A stretch of DNA of 64,000 nucleotides from Heterodera schachtii (lineage: Eukaryota; Nematoda; Chromadorea; Rhabditida; Heteroderidae), in assembly GCA_023374025.1 (NCBI GenBank), contig SIJG01000012.1, forward strand, positions 2,095,506 to 2,159,505. Direction: 5' to 3'. The notes beneath the pieces are model-generated. The model did not search any database and had not been told where the DNA came from. It was given only the letters and a program-made list of their open reading frames with translations. Shown one piece after another: positions 38,323 through 50,300 of this stretch (position 1 is the stretch's first letter; every line of letters begins with the position of its first letter). The position numbers and the translations under genes were made by a program.

Positions 38323-41300
38323 ATGTCCAGCACTTCGTCCACTGCTGGTGATGGAGGAGGAGGAGGGGAAAGTGAACGGACCGCAAGTCCAACTCCGCTC
38401 GTCCCGCTCAACGAGTTTGAACGGAATACGCTCAGAAGCGCTTCCCAGCAGGAGGGCAGCGGTCCGTCCCCCCTTTTTGGGCTTTAATGCACTTTAAGCG
38501 TCCAATTAATCGGCTTTTAGGGCGTCCAATCATTATTTTTTTTTCCCGGCACAAAGCCGATTTTTTGAGGGATCATGGCCTATTAAAATGCCAAATCGTG
38601 AATGGAATACATTGGCATTTCCGAATTAAGAGTATGGCGGTCTTGACTATCCCGCGTCGGAAAGCGGCTTCTCCGGCGTCAGTGCGTCAACGGTGGCCAC
38701 CGGGCAGGGACGTGCGGGCGGCACGGGCAAACGCAAGCGGACGGACATGACCATGACACCGGCACACCAGCGCACGTTGGCAGTGGATGCCAACAATGAC
38801 CAATTGAGGCATGAGAAAGGCCGGGGAAATTTTTTTTTTTTTTTTTTTGCCATTTTATTACTCTAAAATTTATTTTTCGGGAATTTAAAAATTCTCGTAA
38901 ATTTTTATGTGCTTCTCCCTATGAATCCACAAAATTTATTCCGTTTTTTGGTGCAAATTCTTTAAAAACTGGAATAAAATTTAGGGTGCTAGAAATCTGA
39001 CCTCCATTTCGTCAATTCCGAATTCTAAATGAAAAATTCAAAACAAAAATTCAAAATCGGTTTTCGACCTTTCGTTCGAGTTCGGATTAGGGACTCGGAA
39101 TTGGTCGAAATAGGTGTCAGATTCATGCTTAACATTTGATTATGGACTGAGAAAAGGTGGGAGCAATCGAAAAAAATGCCTAAAATTGTTTAAATGCCAT
39201 TTCAGAACCGATCTCGATGACACTTTGGGGCCAACTGTGGCCGACGACGGCGCCGGCGGTGCCGCGATTGACCAACGCGTTTACATTTGGGGCACCCGCG
39301 TTTGTGTTGCGGAAGTTCAGGCCAAATTCAAGCAGTTCATCATCACATTTGTCTCCGAGCAGGTGGACGACGACGAAAATGCCATTCAGGTGTGCATGCC
39401 TGGTTTTAATGCCGAAATTCGGGTGCCAATTTTAATTGACGCCTCATCATTTTTTGAAATTCGAACGGATAATTTATATTTGAGAGCGGATAAGTCGGTT
39501 CTTTTTTGATTTTTAGCTGAAACTCTCGAATTTTGTTAGGTTTTTTTTTTTGAAAAATAAATCAAAGCCTAAAACCCATAAATTTTGAAATTTTGGTGGC
39601 TAATTGTAAAAAAACAGGGCCTAAAATTTCCAATTTTTACCTGACGGTGCCTTTCGGCTCGGTACCGCCGAACCACCCGTAAATTGGTTTTAAATTTTCA
39701 AAATTTGGATCCAGAAATCATCCACAACCCACTGATTTTGAATGAAAATTTTTGCACGACAGATGGACGGTGGCCAAATGGAGGCCATTGATCAGACGAC
39801 GCCCTTTTACATGGAGAAATTGCGGGGCATTTACGCCAGCGAAGTGCCCATTTTAGACGTAAATTTGGCACACATTCGCCAGTTCAACGAGCGCCTGTAC
39901 AAAATCATTGTGGCCTACCCGGATGTAATTTTCCAATTTTTTTTAAATTTCGCGGAAAATTTTTTTTTCATAATTTCTAATTTTTTTCAGGAAGTGATGA
40001 GTTATTTGGACGCGACGCTGGAGGAAATTTTCATGAGCACGTACAAAAAGCGGCTGCCCTCGCCCATTGAAATGCGCCCGTACAACGCGGAACAGACGAA
40101 AAACATGCGCGAACTGAACCCATTGGGTGAGGGGGGGGGCACTGTTTGAGGGGGGGGGGATTTAATCGGTAGAATTTTACATTCTGAAAAAAACACGACT
40201 TGGTTCCATGTTGGACTTAGACCTGTATTACCATGACAAAACCCAGAATATGCCAAGGCCTGAAAAATATATGGAGAAAATTGGAATCATTTTTTATTTT
40301 TTTGTTTGTTTCTCAAGGCCTGGACTTGTTTTTTTGAAATTTGATTTTAAAAAATGCTAAAAAATCAATTTGGTTCCTGTATTTAAAAATGCATAATTTT
40401 ACCTCTCAAAGCGCAGTAATTTATGTAGGCGTGTCAAAAAATATGCAGAAAATTTGATTTGATTTGATTTAAAAAAATATGGGGCATTTATTGGCAGGGA
40501 AAATGCCTTTTTCTTGTGCAGATATCAACCAATTGGTCACCACCCAAGGCATGGTCACGCGCATTTCGCCGCTCATCCCACAAATGGTCGAAGGCTATTT
40601 CCAATGCTCGTTCTGCAATTATCCGGTCCAATTTTTTTTTTTTTTTGAATTTCGCAGGGTGGGTGGACTGTTTTTTCTTTTGAAAATATGCGAAAAAACC
40701 GAGTCCAAAACGCAACATCTACCGGGACCCGGGATTTTCAGAGGGGGTGGTGGATTGGACTAAATCTAGCATCCTTTTTATATACGGAAATTCCTGGTCC
40801 TGCAAAACCTTTGAAAATTTTTATTTCGACAAAATTTTTTTTGAATTTTAGAAAAAATAAGAGTGATTCATCATAAAATTTCGAAAAAAAAAACTAAAAA
40901 ATTTCCATTTTTTTTTAAATTTTTGGATGAGGGTGAACCAGTGGGGGGAAATGAGCTGCTCCCCCGGAAAAAAACTCTGGCGAGACCCGTGGACTCTATT
41001 ATTATTTTATCCATTATACTAAAATGGTCCAAACAATTGCCTCCTGTCATAATGTTGTTATTGCTGCGGTTGTAGGAGGTGCGCAAGGTGGACATGGGCG
41101 TGGTGGAGGAGCCGATCAACTGCACCAACTGCAACAACCAAGGCTGCTTCCAACTCATCCACAACCGGTCCACGTTCATGGACAAGCAGGTGATCAAGCT
41201 GCAGGAGATACCAGGTGGGCGAGAAAGGGCAGTGTTTTGGTGTCAATTAACAATCAACAAATTCAATACTCACTCTCATAATCCACCAACAAAGAGTTCG

Positions 41301-44300
41301 AGCAGTACATCGACCCGGATACCAAAAATGAGCCGAAATTAAATTTTAAATGACCCATTTAGCCCCGAAAAATTACCATGAGAATTCAACCCCAATAAAT
41401 TGGCACGCACTTTTCAATTTTTTTTTTTTTGAGTTCAAAGCCAACGCCGTTTGGCCCGTTACAAAAAAGCTTAATTATTGACAGGCGACATGCCGGCCGG
41501 GCAAACCCAGCACACGGTCACGCTGTTCGTGCACGGTGCGCTGGTGGAGAGTGTTCACCCGGGCGATCGGATCACCGTCACCGGCATCTACCGGGCCAGC
41601 CCGGTCCGGCTGAACCCGGTGCAGCGCGCGGTGCACGCCATCTTCCGGACGAGCATGGACGTGATCCACTTCCGCAAAATGTGCCAGGACCGACTCCACG
41701 ATGTCGGGGACGGCACTTTCTTGACGGAGGAGCGGGTGGCAAAAATCAAGGCACTCGCCCAATGCGAGGACGTGATTGAACGACTGATACAGGCAATTGG
41801 TCAGTGGGGGAGGGGAGAGAGGGCACAAATTAAAAAATGGAATAAATTATTTTTTTAATTCCAACTATTTTTTAATTGAAAAATTCTATTTTACGATTAA
41901 AGATTTGTGATTGGCTAGAAAATCCGGACTTTCATAATTTTTTTCGAACCTTTTAAATAAGTTTTGTTATATTCGAAAGGCATTAAAAATTTTGTTTTTA
42001 TTTCCAATTTTTATGAAAAGATTTTTTCAAAAAAAATAGTTTTTATTTCTCCCTTGGCGGGAGTGGATGAATTGGGTAAATAGGAGTGGGATGAGAAAGA
42101 AATAGAGAGAGGGAATTAAAGTGGGAGGTGGGAGAGAGAGAGGTCGCAGTGTGGGAGGGAAGGAAAGAGTGTGGTTGGCGTGCGACACAACGACCACCTG
42201 CTACTGCCTCCCCCCCCCCCCCCCACACTTTCTGTCTGTTACACACACTCTCTCCTATGTTTTTCTCTTTCAGAAACACCCTCTCTCGTCCGTCTTGTTT
42301 CTTTTCCTCACATTCTCCCTCCCTTTTCCACTATTTTCTTCCATTTTTTCTATATCTCTGCTCCCAAATGTGCAAATTTGGTCCCCAAAAAAGCTACCCA
42401 TATGTTTTCGATGGTGCCGGTTCCGTTTCTGGGGCCCGTTTTGCTGTTCCGGCATCGCTTCTCGGCCTTTTGGCTAAGATCAAAGTGTAGTATCTGTTCT
42501 TTACGGCTTAAGTGAGTGTTTCGAGCAGTTCTTTTGCTTCTGCTGACAGCGAATTTGTTGTCGATTCGATTGTGGACAGTCAAAGCACCGCCTCTTCTCA
42601 CACTCGAGAAGCAAACAGAAATGTTAGAGAAAGGCGCAATCGGCGTTCCCCGGTGGAACCCGTCCAACCACAACATCTCTCCACGTCGTCAGAGTCTGTT
42701 GAACTTGGCCAAAACAATGCACGGCCATTAAATCATCCTCGCCATTCTCCATCACCAGTCAATGTCGAGGCCGCCGAACACCCAATTCACCAAAATCCGC
42801 TGATAATTATCCCGCCAAAATCAGAACATCAAAAACGTTGGATAAGATTGTTTGAAGCAGTAAATGATTCAAACGATTTTGAAACAAATTTGGACCTTTT
42901 ATTAGCCGAAGTTAGGCAAAAGGCAAAAATCAACATCGAACCACAACAGCGTCGTCCCCCCAGGGGTAATAATCGAAATCAAGTACGAAACCCCCATGGG
43001 AGAAGACGGAACGCTATGAATGCCGCCCAAGAACCAGCATATGACCCTGTTGCGGCTTCGCGAATTCAAAAACTTTACCGCCAAAGTCGTCCTCGTGCAT
43101 ACCGAGAAATCACAGAACAATCATCGCCATTTTGTCAAATTGAAGGAAACGATCTTTTCGACCATTTCAGTCGAGTTTTTGAGGAGAATGCTCCGATCGA
43201 CGAAGAAATGCCACCGGAAATACCAAGGCATGGGCCTCCAACTGAGCGAAATCCACTCGGCCCACAATTTACCCAAAAAGAAGTATGGGAACGACTTAAA
43301 CGGTGCAGCAACACGGCCCCAGGCCCGGATGGCATCCGTTATTCAGTTTGGAAAAAATATGACCAAGGAGCGCACATCCTTACGACTATTTTCAACTGTG
43401 TAAAAAGATCTCACCACATCCCCCGAAGTTGGACCAAATCAGTCACTGTTCTGCTCCATAAAAAGGGAGACCGAAATGAAGTGTCAAATTGGCGGCCGAT
43501 TGCACTTTCAAATACAATCGGAAAATTGTACTCTTCAGTTTTGGCAAACCGATTGGCAATGTGGTCAGTTGCTTTCAACAGAGTCAGCTCGTCCCAAAAA
43601 GGCTTTATGCCTGTCGACGGTTGTGCCGAACACAACTTCGTACTCCAATCGATCATCCAGGACGCCAAACGTGCCAAAAAACGATGCTCAATTGCGTGGC
43701 TGGATTTGACCAATGCTTTTGGTTCAATTCCCCACCAAACGATTTTCACGGCACTAAAATGGTCCGGATTATCTGATCAGTCAATCAATGTCATTCGGCA
43801 GTTATATGCCACGAATTCCACTCAAATTAGGCATTCAAACGGCCTTACTCCCGAAATTCCAATTCACGCGGGAGTAAAACAAGGATGCCCGCTCAGTCCG
43901 ATCATTTTTAACCTTGGAATAGAGCCCATTCTCCGCACCATTGGCCAACTCAGAACTGGCTATAAGTTGCAAGAAAAACGCATTGATGTGTTGGCTTATG
44001 CCGACGATCTCGTCCTTGTGGCTGAATCTGCCGAAGAATTGCAGAGAATGCTGGACGCCACCTCAACAATAGCAACTTGGGCTGGACTTTCCTTCAATGC
44101 CCGAAAATGCGCAACGTTGGACATCGACGGGCGGAGAAAAACAGCATTAAACACTGAATTTTTTGTTCAAAACGCACACCCGCCCATCCTAACAATCGAC
44201 CAATTCTATGATCATCTTGGCGTTCCGACGGGCTATGGTTCAGCCCAATCAGCAACAAAAATCTTAGAAAAAATGAATGATCATGTTCAAAAAATCGACG

Positions 44301-47300
44301 AGTCTCTCTTAACGCCGTGGCAAAAATTTGACGCATTAAATACATTCGTTCTTCCATGCATTGGCTTCCATCTTAAAAATGGTGTGGTACAAAAGAACCC
44401 ACTGAATGCCCTGGACAAGAAAATCCGCAATTACGGCAAAAAGTGGCTTAATTTGCCACAAAGAGCAAGTGCAGAGCCCCTTTATCTCAGCCACGCCATG
44501 GGTGGTATGGGGCTGACACCCCTTAATTTGCTGGCCGACATAAGCCAAATTGTCCACGCTTATCGCCTTATCACTTCACGTGATTTGTCCTCTCTGTCGA
44601 TGGATCTGATCAAAACCGTTGTCAACAAACGGATTCGACAACAGCCGACTCATCAACAAATTACTGAATATTTGAACGGTTCGATGAAAGGCCTTTTTCG
44701 GCAGTTTGAGTCGACCGACATCTCCTCAAATTGGACACGCGTCAGACAGGCAACCGCCCGGCTGAGTTCCAAATTAAAAATTGAATGGAAATGGTCAAAC
44801 GATCGATTGGCACTTCAACTCAACAATGACCCGCTCAATCCAAAAATCGCGGAATATTGTTTGAGGGCTGCCATTCGCGACTTCTTCCGCCGTCGTCTGC
44901 TCGCCAAGCCCGATCAGGGCAAAGTCTTTTCAATCACAAGCGCCACAACCGCTTCAAATCATTTCATGAAGGCCGGCAATTTTACACGATTCGCCGATTG
45001 GCGATTTGTTCACCGCGCCCGATTGGACTGCGTTCCGCTGAATGCGACTCGTCGATTCGGCCACGGAGACAAACACTGCCGGCGTTGTCACGACGGACAG
45101 TTGGAAACTCTCCCGCATGTCCTTTGCCACTGTTGGCCACATCTTGGAAAGGGAATAACCCGTCGGCACAATGCCATCCTCGACCGCCTTGTTAAAGCCT
45201 TCAGACCACCGCCAACAACTGTGGTTCGAGTCAACCAAACAGTGCCCGGGTTTGGTGCAGCTGTTCGGCCTGATCTTCTGGCCGTTGACGAACAAAACAA
45301 AACGGCACTGATCATCGACGTGGCAATGCCATTCGAAAACCGCTACCAAGCGTTTGAAAGGTGCCGACAGGGAAAACGGCAGAAATACGAAGACATTGCC
45401 GAACACTACCGCGCGATGGGCTTTGATGTTCTTCTCGAGGCATTCATTGTCGGACCACTCGGCGGCTGGGACCCACACAACGAATTTGTCCTCAATAAAA
45501 TGAAAATTGGCCAGCATTATCGCCAATTAATGCGTCGTCTAATGGTCTCCGATGCCATTCGTTGGAGTCGCGACATTTATGTCGAACATTTGACCGGTGT
45601 GGCACAGTTCCGAGATGATGATGTCGAAGGAGTCCGCGGCGAGGCACCAAATTGACCAGGGCACCAGAGCGATCAGACATTGCCCGACCCAGCCCGGATG
45701 ATCCCAGGACAGTCCGGCCAAATCTGATGGATGGATGGATGGATGTGTGCCAAGGGACCACCCAAAGCACTTTTAATTCACTTTCTGATCATTTTGTCCC
45801 ATCATTTAATGTTTGTGACCCACCCGATCACATCATTTACATTTCATTGTATTTTTACAATTTTATTGTCTTTCCAAGCATTTGCTAAATAAACTTAAAT
45901 CTGTTCTTTACGGCTTAATCTCCGTAACGACCCCTACCGGGGTCAAAGAGATTAACCAATTTTTGGAAAAAGGTCGTAGCAGGGGGCTTGCCCCCTCTCG
46001 ACCGCGCGTCGGCCCGGTATTGCACTTACCTCCGGGAGCGGCGCATCTCCCCCGCGGGGGAGATCAAAATAGGAAAAGCCCCGGAAAATTTTGGGAACCA
46101 AGGGGTCCTCAAAATTCCGCATTGTTGGTTTTTTGGAAATTAAAATCAATTAATATCATGCAATTACAAGAAATTGTTGGTCATCGGGCTCGAAATTTTC
46201 CAAAAAACCATAGAATTATTCGCTGTACCAAGGCGGATAACATATTGGCGATATGTATTTAAAAAACAACGGCGGAAGGTAGCGGGGTAAATTCTGAATT
46301 TATTTTTTATTGTTGTCGATCGACCAATTTGTTTTTTTAAGTTAGAAATAATCATTGATCTCCGAAAGTTTCAATTAAATTTTTCAATTTTTACAAATAT
46401 TTTTCATAGAGTATTCGAAGTTCCTTCCCCCCCCCCCCCAAATGAAAAATGTTTAAAAAAATTATTTTTCGCATTTTCAGCCGCTTTTTTTCAGCGCCCA
46501 ACATTTTTGGCCATGACGAAATCAAGCGTGGCCTTCTGTGCCTGCTGTTCGGCGGCACGCGCAAAGCGGTGGACCCGACGGACGACGCGTCGCGTGTCCG
46601 ACTGCGCAGCGACGTGAACATTTTGCTGTGCGGCGACCCGGGCACCGCCAAGTCGCAGCTGCTCCAGTACGTGTTCCAGCTGGTCCCGCGCTCGCAGTTC
46701 ACATCCGGAAAGGTTGGCATTGTCGTTCCTTTTTAATTAATATTAAAAAAAAAAATTTCCCCTCCCCCGTAAAAATGGAGTAAATTTTGCTTCCCCCCCC
46801 CCCCGCCGATAAATTATTTTCCGTTTTTTTTTAATTAAACATACATTTTTTCAAGGAAAGGAGGGGTCGCAAATTCTAGAAATTTTCTTCAAAAACACTA
46901 AAAATTCCAATATTTTTCCCGGGGCGCCTATCGGCAACGCTGGACAAAAAATTCCAATTTTTATTAAAAAAACTAACCGAAAATCATAAAATTTGAACAT
47001 TTTTTGGACAAAATCTTTAACCAATGGCATGAAAAATTACACCCTACCTCTCTGTTCCCAAAAATTTGTTTTTTATTGAAAAAACGCACTGCAAAAAAAG
47101 CGGGTTTAAAAAAAAAGGTCATCAAAATCGGCGGCCGACCCCCCTCCCCCTAAAATTCTGTCGTTTAATGATGAAATTGAATTTTAGGGCTCTTCCGCGG
47201 TCGGCCTGAGTGCGTCGATCACGCGCGACTCGGACTCCAAGTCGGTGGTGTTGCAGACGGGCGCGCTGGTGCTGGCGGACAACGGCGTCTGCTGCATTGA

Positions 47301-50300
47301 CGAGTTTGACAAAATGAGCGACGGCACGCGCAGCATTTTGCACGAGGTCACAAAAAAAAGGGGTGGGATTGATCAGACCACCCAGAAAGGATAAGGGTCA
47401 GGACCTCCGACAAATTCGGGGTAATTCCCGGAACTTTTGTCTTGCCCCGAGCCGAATTACCAATTCGGGACCCGACGGAGTGACAAAAAACGAAAACAGT
47501 CGAAAAACTCACCCAAAAATTAACAAGTCAATGGCAAAAAAACGATGGATTTGTTTATTTTCGCAAATTTTCACTAAGTTTTACGGGGTATGGAACAGGG
47601 ATGCTTCGGGTCAAGAAAAAGTCGGGTTAGGTCGACCGAAAAACTTTGGACCGTGAAAAAAAAAAGTCCGGTACCGGACTTAGGGTAACCAGTAAAAATC
47701 CCTGCTGGTGTATGGAACGGGGACGGGACAAAATCTTGCCGGCCGAAATCTCGCCGGCCAAAATCTCGCCGCAGAAATTTCAAAAAAAAAAAATCAAACT
47801 TAGAAATTTTTCAAGGAAAAAATTCTTAGAAAATTTTTTTATAAGTAAATTTAAAGAAAAAAAAACTATTTGCTAAGTTTTTTTGAAAATTTTTCGAAAA
47901 AACAGTAAACTTTCATAAAATTTCAAAAAAAAATTGCTGAAAAATTTTCAACAATTTTTTTTTCTTAGAATTTTTTTGTAAACAAATTTTCTAAGAATTT
48001 TTTCCTTGGAAAATTTCTAAGTTTGAATTTTTTTTTTTGAAATTTCTGCGGCGAGATTTCGGCCGGCGAGATTTTGGGGTGCACCCGTATGGAACAAAGA
48101 GCTGCCCCATTAAAAAGTGGTGATAAATAAGCATCGGCGATCAAAACAAACAAAAAACAAACCCTGATCACTACTCACTACTGATCAACCAATTAATTCT
48201 TCAGGTGATGGAGCAGCAGACGCTGTCCATTGCCAAGGCGGGCATCATTTGTCAGCTGAACGCGCGCACTTCCGTTTTGGCCGCTGCCAACCCAATCGAC
48301 TCCAAGTGGAACAAGCGGAAGAACATTGTGAAGAACGTGAACCTGCCCCACACGCTGTTGTCCCGCTTCGACCTCATCTTTTTGGTGTTGGACCCGCAGG
48401 ACGAGGCGTACGACCGCCGATTGGCACGGCATTTGGTAAAATTGATGAGGAGGGCAATTTGGGCTTTTCAGTTCATTTAGTTTAGGGTGCCCACGGTTGG
48501 GCGGGTAGTGGTCCCCAATTTCGCTTAATTTTTTGGTAAATGAATGCAAATTAGTGCGTTTAGAATGCCGGGTTGGGTGGGTAAGTTTCCCAATCATTTT
48601 GCTAAATTTCCCGACAACGTCTGTCGGCATCGCATTAGATTTTTTCAAATTTATCCGGCACTTGGGGCGCCTTTTCGTCATCGCGAGACCTTTTAATTTC
48701 CGTTGGGGTTTTTCCAAATTTGACCCAAACAGACGCTCAGAAATGAGTCATTATTGTTGCTAAATCTGTTAAAATAAAATTTTTTGTTCCCGCGACACTT
48801 ATTGGAAAATTACACAACGCAAAAAAATTGTTGGGGCGAAATGGGACATTTTTTTAAAAATTATTTTAGACTGAGTTTCTATTTTTATTTATTTTTAAAA
48901 GGTATATTCATTCTTTCTGTAGGTGAACTTCTATTTGGAGTCCGATGGCGAGATGGACAAGCAACAACGAGTGGACATGGCCTTTCTCAGGTGCCACCAC
49001 ACAACAAAAATGAAATTGAATCAAAAAAGGCGAGACCAGCGAAAAAAAATTGATGATGCCGATGCCATTCTCGACTTCGATTTTGGATTTTTTTTTTAAA
49101 TTTTCGGGGGCGGAAACATAATGTACTCGCAGCAAATGTGATTTCGAAACACTAACAAAAGCAGGTCCAATACTGTTCAAACAACACTTGCTATAGTAAG
49201 GAAAATTTGCCGCCTGAAAACGTAGTCCAAAATGCCGTCCCCCCCTCTCCCTAATTACCATTTAATGTCTCCCTAATTACTGTCTTTTTGCCTTCGTTTC
49301 CAATTAATTTCCCATCACTTTGCAGGGATTACATTGCGTACGCAAAACAAAATGTGCAACCGGAGCTCACTGACGAGACGGTGCAGCTGCTGACCGACAA
49401 ATACCAGTTCATGCGCCAGCAGGGCCAACAGGCGGGACTCATTTCGGCCTACCCGCGCCAGTTGGAGTCGCTCATTCGACTCGCGGAAGCGTTCGCCAAA
49501 ATGCGCCTGTCGCCCACCGTCACGGAGGCGGACGTGGAGATGGCCTACGCGTGAGTAGCAACAGCAACTGCACCTTTTTGGACATTTTTCCTGCCCCCCC
49601 CCCCCCCCCCCCCTCCAATTCCTAAGTTTTTCAAATGCCAAAAGGCAAAGCCGATGAAAAAATGGGTTTTTTATTTTCGGGAATTTTCCTCTCTCACCCT
49701 TCTGTGTCACCCTCTCCACCTCTTTTACACCCTCCCAAAAAAATTGAAACATTTTCAACAATTTTAGGAATTTTTTTTTTGAAAAACTTCGTAATTCATC
49801 ATAAAATTTTGAAAAAAAACACTAGAAAAAGTTTTCAAAAAAATTTGTAAAGAATTTTTCTTATAAAAATTTTTCTAAGATTTTCTTCTTGAAAAATTCA
49901 AACAATAAGTTTGATCATTATGCGTTCATTTCCCAAAATTTCAACATTGGAGATGTCCTTTTTTGCACAGTTTGCACCGCGAGGCGCTCCGCCAGTCGGC
50001 CACCGACCCGGACACGGGACTGATCGCGGTGGACATCATCGCCACCGGCTTTTCCGAGAAGCACAAGCAGTTGGTGGGCGCCGCGGTGGAACAGATCCGT
50101 CAGGACACCGAACATCGCATTGGCACCTTCTCCGTGCTGCGTCTGTTCAAGGAGTTGCGCATCGCCAATAAGGCAAATATTTGTGGGGATGGGGAGGGTG
50201 GGGGGAAGTGGCGCAAGGTGTACGGTAATGGGGAAGAATGTGGTACTGTAATTGTGGGGAAGGCGGGGGAGGGAGAAAGTGGCGTAAAGTGTACGGTACA

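Noticed and set aside
42121..42515. Pro/His/Ser-rich open frames before the U2 gene
   Set aside because: They come from the GA/CT-rich low-complexity tract in MCM4 intron 8 and overlap the U2 RNA gene.
42512..45655. Keno (Tx1/L1-type) identity for the U2-inserted element
   Set aside because: No APE-type endonuclease is present. The C-terminal CCHC plus RPD...D restriction-like endonuclease points to the R2/NeSL/Utopia side.
47664..47681. Palindrome AAGTCCGGTACCGGACTT as a regulatory site
   Set aside because: A lone palindrome in an intron full of repeats; nothing else supports a function.
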